Shown here in pieces: positions 46,637 to 54,464 of a DNA stretch of 64,000 nucleotides. The DNA is from CBDEFX01 sp965237635. Its GTDB lineage: Bacteria; Chloroflexota; Dehalococcoidia; Lucifugimonadales; CAUZJF01. Location of the stretch: contig CBDEFX010000001.1 in NCBI GenBank assembly GCA_965237635.1, forward strand, positions 992,001 to 1,056,000. The letters are read 5' to 3'. A program made the position numbers and the translations under genes. The first letter of the stretch is position 1, and each line of letters begins with the position of its first letter. The notes under the pieces are model-generated. The model was not told where the DNA came from and ran no database searches. It worked only from the letters and a program-made list of their open reading frames with translations.

Positions 46637-46786
46637 TTACTCTCCTTCTTCGGTACTCAGTGCTGCCACAACTTTCTCATAATCCGTAATGCCTGACGAG
46701 CCAGCCAGCTCCTTAAGCCGAGCCAATGTTTCATCGTCAAAGTCCGGATTCTCGGAGAGCACTTGCAGGGTACGTTCGATGATCTG
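46637..46786 (-). pseudogene. C-terminal remnant of the gene upstream of the Rad50-like ATPase
   Basis: 49 residues (QIIERTLQVLSENPDFDDET, ending ITDYEKVVAALSTEEGE) followed by TAA one base before the ATPase ATG, so the two were translationally coupled partners. Everything before QIIER is replaced by IS3 copy 2. The family is not recognisable; a small helical subunit such as Lamassu LmuC is possible but unproven. Confidence 0.6.
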
Positions 46787-46875
46787 TGAGGTGGTACCCA
46801 AAAACTAGACAACTGGCTAAGAGAGAGTCCAGCTCCTAAAATAACCGGCAACTAACCGACGTGGAGGAGCAGGAC

Positions 46876-47160
46876 ATGAAGCAGACGAGGAATAAGCACA
46901 GTCCGGCGTTCAAGGCCAAGGTGGCCTTGGCCGCCCTTGCGGGGGAAGAGACCATCGCCCAGCTGGCCAGCCGATTTGAGGTCCATCCCAGTCAGATTCA
47001 CGCCTGGAAAAGGGCCCTGGCGGAAGGAGCCCCGGAGCTATTTGCCACCAATCAGAAATCCCAGGAGAAAGCCAAGGAAGCTCAGATTAACCACCTCTAC
47101 CGGCACATCGGCCAGCTGAAGGTGGAACGCGATTTTTTGTCGGAAAGGTCCGGTCTATGA
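46876..47160 (+). CDS. IS3 transposase OrfA (HTH)
   Basis: Same 94-residue protein as at 45319-45603, start ATG 46876 following GGAGGAGCAGG. Confidence 0.92.
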   Translation: MKQTRNKHSPAFKAKVALAALAGEETIAQLASRFEVHPSQIHAWKRALAEGAPELFATNQKSQEKAKEAQINHLYRHIGQLKVERDFLSERSGL

Positions 47161-48092
47161 GTCGCAGCATACGGCGAGCCATGATAGACCGAGACCACCA
47201 GCAACTGTCTTTGGTGCGTCAATGTATCCTGCTGGACGTCAGCCGGGCCTCGGTGTACTACCGGTCGGTACCGACCAGGGCAGAAGACCTGGAGTTGATG
47301 GCCCTGATGGACCGTCAGTATTTGAAGACCCCCTTCTACGGCTCCAGGAAGATGAAGGCCTGGCTGCTGCAACAGGGCTATCTGGTGAGCCGAAAAAGGG
47401 TTCGAAGGCTGATGCGGTTGATGGGTCTGGAAGCCATCTACCGGCGTCCCAACACCAGCAAACCAGCGCCGGGACACCGGATCTTTCCCTATCTGCTGAA
47501 GGGAGTGGAGGTTAATCGGGTCGACCAGGTCTGGGCCGCGGACATCACCTACATCCCCATGCCGAAGGGCTTCCTGTACCTGGTGGCCATCATGGACTGG
47601 CACAGCCGGCACGTGCTGGCCTGGAAGCTCTCCAACACCATGGACACCAGCTTCTGCGTGGCGGCGTTGGAGGAAGCCCTGGGTAAGGGACGACCGGAGA
47701 TATTCAACACCGACCAGGGGAGTCAGTTCACCAGTGAGGCCTTTACCCAGACGTTGCAGGAGCAGAGGGTCCAGGTCAGCATGGATGGTAAGGGTAGGTA
47801 CCTGGACAACATCTTCGTGGAGCGGCTGTGGCGGAGCATCAAGTACGAGGAGGTGTATCTGAAAGCTTACCAGACCGTCGCCGAGGCCCGAACTGGGATC
47901 AATGCCTACCTGGAGTTCTACAACCGGCAGAGGCCTCACCAGGCTTTGGGCTACCGGACCCCAGCAGAGGTGTACCAACATGGCCAGGAAGAAAGGGGAG
48001 CAGCAGCTGAAGAAGCAGGGCTGCCATCGGGCTTGGTGAAACCTAGCGCAGGGGTGGGAGACTCTCTTAATTTAGCCCTCGTGCTGTCTTAA
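47157..48092 (+). CDS. IS3 transposase OrfB (integrase domain)
   Basis: Same 311-residue DDE protein as copy 1; ATGA overlap with orfA. All catalytic residues present. Confidence 0.93.
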   Translation: MSRSIRRAMIDRDHQQLSLVRQCILLDVSRASVYYRSVPTRAEDLELMALMDRQYLKTPFYGSRKMKAWLLQQGYLVSRKRVRRLMRLMGLEAIYRRPNTSKPAPGHRIFPYLLKGVEVNRVDQVWAADITYIPMPKGFLYLVAIMDWHSRHVLAWKLSNTMDTSFCVAALEEALGKGRPEIFNTDQGSQFTSEAFTQTLQEQRVQVSMDGKGRYLDNIFVERLWRSIKYEEVYLKAYQTVAEARTGINAYLEFYNRQRPHQALGYRTPAEVYQHGQEERGAAAEEAGLPSGLVKPSAGVGDSLNLALVLS

Positions 48093-48109
48093 TAATGGGG
48101 TCCACCTTA

Positions 48110-48328
48110 ATACGCCGTGTTGCCGATTTGTCGCTGTTTGCCCAGATCGAACCCCTGGACCAGATGCGCGATTTCCTTGAGGCTGTATTTGCGGTAAAAT
48201 TGCAGACGACCAGCACCAACCGCTTGGGCAAGCCGGGCGTACTCACGACGATGGCTCGGCTGTCGCAGTGGGCGTTGGAGAACGGGTATCTCGATTCTGA
48301 GCGTGGGAAGGATTCCAGCAAAGGGTAG
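48110..48328 (+). pseudogene. Phage-region gene, 5' truncated by IS3
   Basis: 73 residues (RRVADLSLFAQIEPLDQMRD, then TNRLGKPGVLTTMARLSQWA) lacking the N-terminus present in the other copy (52620-53024). Ends 3 bases before the terminase-like gene. Unknown function. Confidence 0.6.
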
Positions 48329-48331
48329 GTT

Positions 48332-48811
48332 ATGGCTAGACCGACAAAGTTGACGCCGGAAGTTCATGAGGCCATCGTTGATGGAATCAACGCTGGGCTG
48401 ACATTTCGGCTTTCATGCGCACGTGCCGGGGTGACGCCCGCCACCTTCTACAATTGGTTGGAGAAGGGAAAGGTTGCTCAGAGTGGCGCGTTGATGGAGT
48501 TTTTTAATGCTGTAGAGCGCGCGAAGGCGGATTCGGCTCTGAGGCTGATATCGCAGATCACGCTACAGGCACCGGCGGATTGGCGGGCGGCGGCGTTCAT
48601 CTTGGAGCGACGGTTCCCAGACGACTACGGTAGGCGTGCCGAGTTGACGGGTAAGGCAGGCGGGCCGGTGCAGGTGGATACCAAGGTCCAGACCCAGCAC
48701 GTCTTTCAGCCATCGCAGGAAGTGTGGGACCAGGTACTGCGGAAACGGGCTGAGTTCGAGAGGCTACGAGATGGCGACAGAGACGAATATACCTCCCCTG
48801 ACAGTCTCTAA
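48332..48811 (+). CDS. Phage terminase small subunit-like HTH protein, copy 1
   Basis: 159 residues. The N-terminal HTH (ARPTKLTPEVHEAIVDGINA, then FRLSCARAGVTPATFYNWLE) and following helix with RRFPDDYGRR match terminase small subunits that recognise phage packaging sites. The C-terminus (QTQHVFQPSQEVWDQVLRKR) is charged. AGGTT before ATG. Identical to 53028-53507. No large terminase is present, so it is a relic gene. Confidence 0.72.
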   Translation: MARPTKLTPEVHEAIVDGINAGLTFRLSCARAGVTPATFYNWLEKGKVAQSGALMEFFNAVERAKADSALRLISQITLQAPADWRAAAFILERRFPDDYGRRAELTGKAGGPVQVDTKVQTQHVFQPSQEVWDQVLRKRAEFERLRDGDRDEYTSPDSL

Positions 48812-49150
48812 TCCCTCGGACCCATGCCGCCTGAGAGCATGGCGATGATCCGCAAGGACTCGTTCGGTGCGGTCCTGGCCGCGTGTGGTGCATCGTCCGC
48901 GCTATTCAATGATTCGGACGGCACCTCGAAGAGAAAGAGCCTTCGGCAGTGGCACATGGGCACCGTGCGGCCCTTGGCGCGGCTGCTGGAAACCGAACTG
49001 ACCGTGAAGCTCGAAACGGACGTGGGTCTGCGGTTCGACAACTACCCACTGGACCTGGCCGGGCGGGCTCAGTCCTTCCAGAAGCTGGTGGCGGGGGGCG
49101 TTGCGGTCAACGAGGCGCTGGCCGTGTCCGGGCTGCTAGCCGAGGACTAG
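48771..49150 (+). pseudogene. Phage portal protein remnant, copy 1
   Basis: A 25-residue N-terminal stub (MATETNIPPLTVSNPSDPCR, in frame from 48771) overlaps the terminase gene and stops, then another frame from about 48824 encodes the portal C-terminus (LRQWHMGTVRPLARLLETEL, then DLAGRAQSFQKLVAGGVAVN, EALAVSGLL). About 300 residues between are deleted. Same deletion in the second copy. Confidence 0.65.
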
Positions 49151-49434
49151 ATACGCTTCACGCAGATTCTTCCCCGGATGTCCGGTGTGTCCTCTTCCAG
49201 TCGAACTTGGAGCTCATTCAATCTACGCTCCAATTCGTCCACCTTCTCCAGCTGTCCTGCGTTCGCGCTTGGAGCGCTGCGGCCATGCGCGTATCATCCC
49301 ACAGCGCCGGGTGTTGTCAAGGGCGCCGACCGACAGTACCATCACGTCTCAGTCGAGAGGCTATAACTTGGACGTACATATGTGCTAGAATGACTCAGCA
49401 ATCGCATTGGGCGTCCAGGTGAAGGAGTGTCACG

Positions 49435-50745
49435 CTGGTCAGCAAGCGGTTTCACGAGCTCAGAGACCCCATCCATGGTTTCGTAAAGCTGGATAGCGAC
49501 GAGAGGCGTGTACTCGACTCGGCTCCAGTCCAGCGGCTCAGAGACATCCATCAACTGGCGATGTCCTACCTTGTCTACCCAGGAGCGACGCATAAACGCT
49601 TCGAACACAGCCTTGGCGTCATGGATCTAGCCGGTAGGGTTTTCGATGTGGTCACCGCCCCAGACAACGTCCACGAGTCATTCAGACGGACGGTCCTGAA
49701 CCTTACTGACGACCAAAAGGGCTACTGGCGCAAGGTTCTCAGAATGGCCGCACTGTGTCATGACATAGGACATCTTCCGTTCTCCCATGCCGCTGAGACA
49801 GAGTTGCTTCCGCGAGGCAAAAGCCACGAGTCGATCACGGCCAACTTGATCCAAGGGGATCTGATGGGTGAGATTTGGGGTTCGATGACCCCTCCGCTTC
49901 GGCCTCTGGACATCGCGAAAGTTGCTGTGGGCAAGAAGGTGTTGCGCGATCAGGAGTTTACGGATTGGGAGAGACTACTGTACGAAATCATCGGCGGGGA
50001 CGCGCTGGGAGTGGACAGAGTGGACTATCTCCTGCGAGACTCACACCACGCCGGGGTCGCGTACGGAAGATTCGATCACTATCGAATGATTGAGACGATG
50101 AGGATTCTTCCTGCAAGCCCGCAGTTCGACTCGCCGGCACTTGGGGTCGAATCTGGAGGCATCCATTCTACCGAGGCGCTGCTGCTGGCCAGGTACTTCA
50201 TGTTCATGCAGGTGTACTACCACCATGTGCGGGTTGCCTACGACCTGCATCTCGAGGAGTTCCTTAAGGAGTGGCTTCCCGGAGGGCAGTTCCCCGAGAG
50301 TTGGAACGACCTGCAAGCTCTGACTGACAATCAAGTTCTCAGCGCGATAACGGAGTCAGCCCAGAACGACTCCATGCCCGGCTATGGTCCTGCGCAACGG
50401 GTACTCAGCCGAGGACACTTCCGTCGCGCGTACACGCTGACTCCCGGTGATACAGAGAGGTATGTGGACCCTGTGTCCGCGATAGCTGAGGTCTGCGTGG
50501 AAAGATACGGTGAAAGCAAAGTTCGTCAGAAATCGTATCGTCAATCCGATCCGATCACTGAGTTTCCGGTGGCCGATTCGCAGGGTAACGTTGAGTCGTC
50601 CCGCACAGTCTCAACTCCACTCACGCAAATCCCTGTAGTGGACGTCGGGTACGTCCTTATCGACCCTACTGATGTTGATGACGCGAGGGATTGGATTCGC
50701 TCAAACAAGGACTCCATATGGTCGCAGGAGATCAACGGAGGGTGA
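49435..50745 (+). CDS. HD-domain phosphohydrolase (dNTPase-like)
   Basis: About 436 residues from CTG 49435; AAGGAG lies 7 bases upstream, an in-frame TGA is at 49420, and ATG 49561 would remove the conserved N-terminus (RFHELRDPIHGFVKLD, LRDIHQLAMSYLVYPGA). HD motif: His in RFEHSLGVMDLA, His-Asp in ALCHDIGHLPFSHAAE, and Asp in GGDALGVDRVDYLLRDS, the SAMHD1/dGTPase and YwfO type. The family acts on dNTPs or nucleic acids. Next gene, 3 bases on, is YwgA-like, the partner seen in Bacillus ywfO-ywgA. Confidence 0.85.
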   Translation: MVSKRFHELRDPIHGFVKLDSDERRVLDSAPVQRLRDIHQLAMSYLVYPGATHKRFEHSLGVMDLAGRVFDVVTAPDNVHESFRRTVLNLTDDQKGYWRKVLRMAALCHDIGHLPFSHAAETELLPRGKSHESITANLIQGDLMGEIWGSMTPPLRPLDIAKVAVGKKVLRDQEFTDWERLLYEIIGGDALGVDRVDYLLRDSHHAGVAYGRFDHYRMIETMRILPASPQFDSPALGVESGGIHSTEALLLARYFMFMQVYYHHVRVAYDLHLEEFLKEWLPGGQFPESWNDLQALTDNQVLSAITESAQNDSMPGYGPAQRVLSRGHFRRAYTLTPGDTERYVDPVSAIAEVCVERYGESKVRQKSYRQSDPITEFPVADSQGNVESSRTVSTPLTQIPVVDVGYVLIDPTDVDDARDWIRSNKDSIWSQEINGG

Positions 50746-50747
50746 CC

Positions 50748-51299
50748 ATGGCGGCGATGAACGCGAATGACCGAAGAGCACTGATATGCCACCTCGTGGC
50801 AAGCATGCGTGAGGAGGACAGTTGGACCGGGGAGACCCAGATTCAGAAGTCAGTGATGTTTCTGCAGAAGCTACTGGGAGTGCCGCTCGGATATGACTTC
50901 GTTCTCTATCTGCATGGTCCGTTCTCATTTGAGCTGCGTAGCGAGCTGACACTGATGCGTGCCCGGCTCCACTTGGACGTCGAGTCTCGTGCCCACTATG
51001 GGGCTTCGTTCACTCTCGGGCCGCGAGGCAAGACGGTCATCGCCCGTCCTTCAGAACACCAGCGCTCGATCGACTTCGTTGCGAGAGAGGTTTCGAAAAA
51101 TGACGTTCGCTCCCTTGAGAGACTCTCCACAGCCTACTTTCTGCAGAACAACGATCCGTCTCTCGACAGTGACGAGATCGCAGCTGAGATCAATCGGCTC
51201 AAGTCTCACATCAGTGTCGAAGATGCTCGCCGAGCGGTCGAGGCGGTCGACGAGCTCCTGCGGCAGGCGGACGCGTTCAATGCGTCAGGAACGCCATGA
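50748..51299 (+). CDS. YwgA-like helical protein, partner of the HD hydrolase
   Basis: 183 residues from ATG 50748 after ACGGAGGG. The segment TQIQKSVMFLQKLLGVPLGY followed by DFVLYLHGPFSFELRSEL has the YwgA-family pattern (KLQK-x-YxxK...YDFxxYGPYSxEL), and FTLGPRGKTVI follows. A predicted winged-helix fold; function unknown. Sharing an operon with an HD hydrolase suggests a regulatory or inhibitory pair, toxin-antitoxin or defence. Confidence 0.65.
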   Translation: MAAMNANDRRALICHLVASMREEDSWTGETQIQKSVMFLQKLLGVPLGYDFVLYLHGPFSFELRSELTLMRARLHLDVESRAHYGASFTLGPRGKTVIARPSEHQRSIDFVAREVSKNDVRSLERLSTAYFLQNNDPSLDSDEIAAEINRLKSHISVEDARRAVEAVDELLRQADAFNASGTP

Positions 51300-51309
51300 C
51301 GATCGGCGC

Positions 51310-52614
51310 TTAGCTCCTGCGCCACTGCAGGGCCCTTCGCATCAGCGCGTTGACTATCGCGTTTCGGAGGCGCTGGTCACGAGTGCGGTGTTCCGCAAGC
51401 TCTGTGCAGCGGCCGCTCAGCTCTTGCCGATACCGGTCAAAGCCGCTGACCGCGTGGTCGCAGGTCTCGTCGTCAGGGACGCGCACCTGTCCGGACCGGT
51501 GACACAGCGAGAGAGCTTCCAGGAAGCGGGCGCGGGAGACGGTGCCCGTGTCCAGCACCTCACCGTCCCGGCCTCCGACCCGTATGGTGCCGGTTCTCAG
51601 CAGCCCCTCTATCTCCATCAGCGCCGTGCCGACCTCCACCCGGCCGTCCGGCAGATCGAATATATCCCCGTCGTTTGGACGTTCGACGAAGTCCTCCGGG
51701 AACTGGAGGAAGTTCAGGTCAGACTGGTTCTCGAACCATATCTCGTCGGTGATGTCCAGGGCGGTCCTCGTCGCCTTTCGGCTGGCGCGGCGGCGGTCTC
51801 GCTGGGCTATGACCTCCCGGTCTCTGATGGCCCCATACATCTCCGACATGGCCTTGTAGAGCCTGTCTCTCAGGTCGGCCCTGTCGCCTGCGTCCTCGAC
51901 GCCGAGCATCTCGAGCACCGCGTCGTCCAACTCGCGTCGGTCGTCGAGCCTGAACTCTTCGTACAGGTAGCGGCTCGTTAGTCTCCGACCGATCTTCTCG
52001 CAGGCCGCTACGGCCCTGTCGGCCGCCTCGGGCGATGCCTGGCGGATGTCCGGGACCAGCATCATGTTGACGTCGACGACCTCGGTTTTCAGGTTGCCCT
52101 CCACGCCGGCGGACCTGCCGAACTGGTGCTTTGACAGCGCCACGGGAGTGCTATTCAAGATCGCCCACAGGACTTCGCACTTGGCTTTGGAACGTGACCA
52201 GAGGTCGAACAGGTTGTGATTGGCAGGCAAACGATCCGAGTTAAGCGGCACAACATGCCTGTATTGCTGGGCCATCGGCCAGAACATCTCGGCGCGCTCG
52301 CTCTTTGGCCGCAGCCCCAGGTCGTATCAGGGACGCGTCTTGGGCGCGGCTGGCTATGGTCGACCCGGTATGCCACCCTTCACGTTCCGCGTAGGCGACG
52401 TAGTCTGCCAGGTGGGTGCGCCTGAGCCTCGCACGAGGAACCGATGCGTTGACCACCATGCGGCCGGCGTCCCTTGACCGGACCACGGCCCGCTTCACCT
52501 CCATCAGGGAGTGGAGCTCGGGCTCCAGGAATCGCCGCTCCACGAGGTGCTCCACGTTCACCCCGTCGCGGACTATGCGGATGCGCGGGCGGCTGACGGC
52601 CATCCAGCTATCTC
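51310..52614 (-). pseudogene. DNA methyltransferase C-terminal pseudogene
   Basis: Residues from 52603 (RPRIRIVRDGVNVEHLVERR, LEPELHSLMEVKRAVV) continue in a second frame through a Trp-to-TGA codon at 52328-52326 (RP-*-YDLGLRPKSERAEMFWPMA), then VVPLNSDRLPANHNLFDLWS, AILNSTPVALSKHQFGRSAG and VDVNMMLVPDIRQASPE. The QFGR...EGNL...DVNMMLVPD pattern is that of the target-recognition/C-terminal part of N6-adenine methyltransferases. The catalytic N-terminal half (NPPY motif) is absent. A frameshift and a stop mean it is dead. The C-terminal region ends 10 bases past the YwgA-like gene, convergent. Confidence 0.6.
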
Positions 52615-52619
52615 ATAAT

Positions 52620-53024
52620 TCCTTGGCCGGCGAGGACGACCCAGAGGTGCTGCGGCAGATGCTGGAGAGCCTCTTGCCATTGGAGCAGGCCTACGCTGCC
52701 GTTCTGGACATGGAGGTGCCGAAGCCTCCTCCCCTGCGTCCATCCATTGGTACGCCGGACACAGTGACGGTTGCAGTCACGTTCACTCCGCCGGATGTTG
52801 AAGAGATACGCCGTGTTGCCGATTTGTCGCTGTTTGCCCAGATCGAACCCCTGGACCAGATGCGCGATTTCCTTGAGGCTGTATTTGCGGTAAAATTGCA
52901 GACGACCAGCACCAACCGCTTGGGCAAGCCGGGCGTACTCACGACGATGGCTCGGCTGTCGCAGTGGGCGTTGGAGAACGGGTATCTCGATTCTGAGCGT
53001 GGGAAGGATTCCAGCAAAGGGTAG
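52620..53024 (+). pseudogene. Phage-region gene, longer copy
   Basis: About 130 residues (NSLAGEDDPEVLRQMLESLL, EQAYAAVLDMEVPKPPPLRP, VTFTPPDVEEIRRVADLSLF), open upstream without a good start and joined on the left to the methyltransferase remnant. It ends three bases before the terminase-like gene, and the last 73 residues repeat in copy 1. Unknown. Confidence 0.5.
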
Positions 53025-53027
53025 GTT

Positions 53028-53507
53028 ATGGCTAGACCGACAAAGTTGACGCCGGAAGTTCATGAGGCCATCGTTGATGGAATCAACGCTGGGCTGACAT
53101 TTCGGCTTTCATGCGCACGTGCCGGGGTGACGCCCGCCACCTTCTACAATTGGTTGGAGAAGGGAAAGGTTGCTCAGAGTGGCGCGTTGATGGAGTTTTT
53201 TAATGCTGTAGAGCGCGCGAAGGCGGATTCGGCTCTGAGGCTGATATCGCAGATCACGCTACAGGCACCGGCGGATTGGCGGGCGGCGGCGTTCATCTTG
53301 GAGCGACGGTTCCCAGACGACTACGGTAGGCGTGCCGAGTTGACGGGTAAGGCAGGCGGGCCGGTGCAGGTGGATACCAAGGTCCAGACCCAGCACGTCT
53401 TTCAGCCATCGCAGGAAGTGTGGGACCAGGTACTGCGGAAACGGGCTGAGTTCGAGAGGCTACGAGATGGCGACAGAGACGAATATACCTCCCCTGACAG
53501 TCTCTAA
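53028..53507 (+). CDS. Phage terminase small subunit-like HTH protein, copy 2
   Basis: Identical protein to 48332-48811. Here the upstream gene keeps more of its sequence. Confidence 0.72.
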   Translation: MARPTKLTPEVHEAIVDGINAGLTFRLSCARAGVTPATFYNWLEKGKVAQSGALMEFFNAVERAKADSALRLISQITLQAPADWRAAAFILERRFPDDYGRRAELTGKAGGPVQVDTKVQTQHVFQPSQEVWDQVLRKRAEFERLRDGDRDEYTSPDSL

Positions 53508-53846
53508 TCCCTCGGACCCATGCCGCCTGAGAGCATGGCGATGATCCGCAAGGACTCGTTCGGTGCGGTCCTGGCCGCGTGTGGTGCATCGTCCGCGCTA
53601 TTCAATGATTCGGACGGCACCTCGAAGAGAAAGAGCCTTCGGCAGTGGCACATGGGCACCGTGCGGCCCTTGGCGCGGCTGCTGGAAACCGAACTGACCG
53701 TGAAGCTCGAAACGGACGTGGGTCTGCGGTTCGACAACTACCCACTGGACCTGGCCGGGCGGGCTCAGTCCTTCCAGAAGCTGGTGGCGGGGGGCGTTGC
53801 GGTCAACGAGGCGCTGGCCGTGTCCGGGCTGCTAGCCGAGGACTAG
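53467..53846 (+). pseudogene. Phage portal protein remnant, copy 2
   Basis: Same N-terminal stub plus C-terminal fragment as at 48771-49150, with the same internal deletion. Confidence 0.65.
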
Positions 53847-54037
53847 ATACGCTTCACGCAGATTCTTCCCCGGATGTCCGGTGTGTCCTCTTCCAGTCGA
53901 ACTTGGAGCTCATTCAATCTACGCTCCAATTCGTCCACCTTCTCCAGCTCGATGCCGACAACGTTGATTTTGAGCTGTAGCCACTTCGGAACGCTGGCGC
54001 GAGCGCGTGTTGAGTAACCTTGCTGGACTGACGGCAT
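53843..54037 (-). CDS. Small coiled-coil protein
   Basis: 64 residues from ATG 54037 with GGAGG upstream. Begins PSVQQGYSTRARASVPKWLQ and continues as an amphipathic helix (ELEKVDELERRLNELQVRLE). The stop overlaps the last four bases of the portal remnant on the opposite strand. The left copy of the duplication keeps only its last 34 residues. Function unknown. Confidence 0.55.
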   Translation of the reverse strand: MPSVQQGYSTRARASVPKWLQLKINVVGIELEKVDELERRLNELQVRLEEDTPDIRGRICVKRI

Positions 54038-54142
54038 GGGTGACCTCCATCTCAACCTGAAGGCTTGCTGACGTTGACTATGTGTTGACTTCGCCCTTTT
54101 CCCAGTCGGCTCGCCCAGGTTATTAAGCCGTCTATAGACTGG

Positions 54143-54214
54143 AGCGGGTGGAGGGATTCGAACCCTCGACATTCTGCTTGGGAAGCAGACACTCTACCCC
54201 TGAGTTACACCCGC
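54143..54214 (-). tRNA. tRNA-Gly (CCC)
   Basis: 72 nt on the minus strand with a full cloverleaf: acceptor GCGGGTG/CACCCGC, D arm ACTC/GAGT, anticodon stem TCTGC/GCAGA with loop TTCCCAA (anticodon CCC), and T arm GAGGG-TTCGAAT-CCCTC. CCA is not encoded. Confidence 0.95.
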
Positions 54215-54387
54215 CCTAAACAGGCGGCGGCCGGGGGATCGACCACAACCTATGCGAGCAGAATTCTATCAGGGTCGGATCGAAGGCTCAACTGCGCGAA
54301 CGTGTCTCGGTCACCTCGATGGTAGGCGGCCTCTCGTTCCTTGACACTGTTTTCGATCAACAGATATACTTTCCACGAAGTCGCCGT

Positions 54388-54464
54388 GGGCCAGTAGCTC
54401 AGCTGGTTAGAGCGCAGTCCTGATAAGACTGAGGTCCCTGGTTCGAGTCCAGGCTGGCCCACCA
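54388..54464 (+). tRNA. tRNA-Ile (GAT)
   Basis: 77 nt including the encoded CCA: acceptor GGGCCAG/CTGGCCC, anticodon stem CAGTC/GACTG with loop CTGATAA (anticodon GAT), and T arm CCTGG-TTCGAGT-CCAGG. The 3' two-thirds overlap the 3' end of the serine integrase on the other strand. Confidence 0.96.

Larger units (their letters stand above)
46787..48109 (+). mobile_element. IS3-family element, copy 2
   Basis: Same 1323-bp element in opposite orientation. The flanks differ (CTG on the left, ATA on the right), so no target duplication remains: one or both flanks were rearranged after insertion. The right end abuts the first base of the 1144-bp duplication. Confidence 0.9.
48110..49253 (+). repeat. 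1144-bp direct repeat (prophage packaging genes), left copy
   Basis: Identical as far as I can see to 52806-53949. Contains the 3' end of an unknown gene, a terminase-small-like gene, a portal remnant and the 3' part of a coiled-coil gene on the minus strand (49147-49253). The left edge is exactly the IS3 copy 2 end. Confidence 0.93.
52806..53949 (+). repeat. 1144-bp direct repeat, right copy
   Basis: Second copy of 48110-49253, offset 4696 bases. Its flanks are continuous with phage-like sequence on the left and the intact coiled-coil gene on the right, so it is probably the original. Confidence 0.93.

Noticed and set aside
44372..48107. IS3 copies as a functional composite transposon
   Set aside because: The second copy lacks target duplication and both flanking genes are broken, so rearrangement is more likely than a mobile unit.
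53843..54172. Longer reading of the small coiled-coil gene through the tRNA-Gly
   Set aside because: The extra N-terminus is tRNA sequence; ATG 54037 has a ribosome site.
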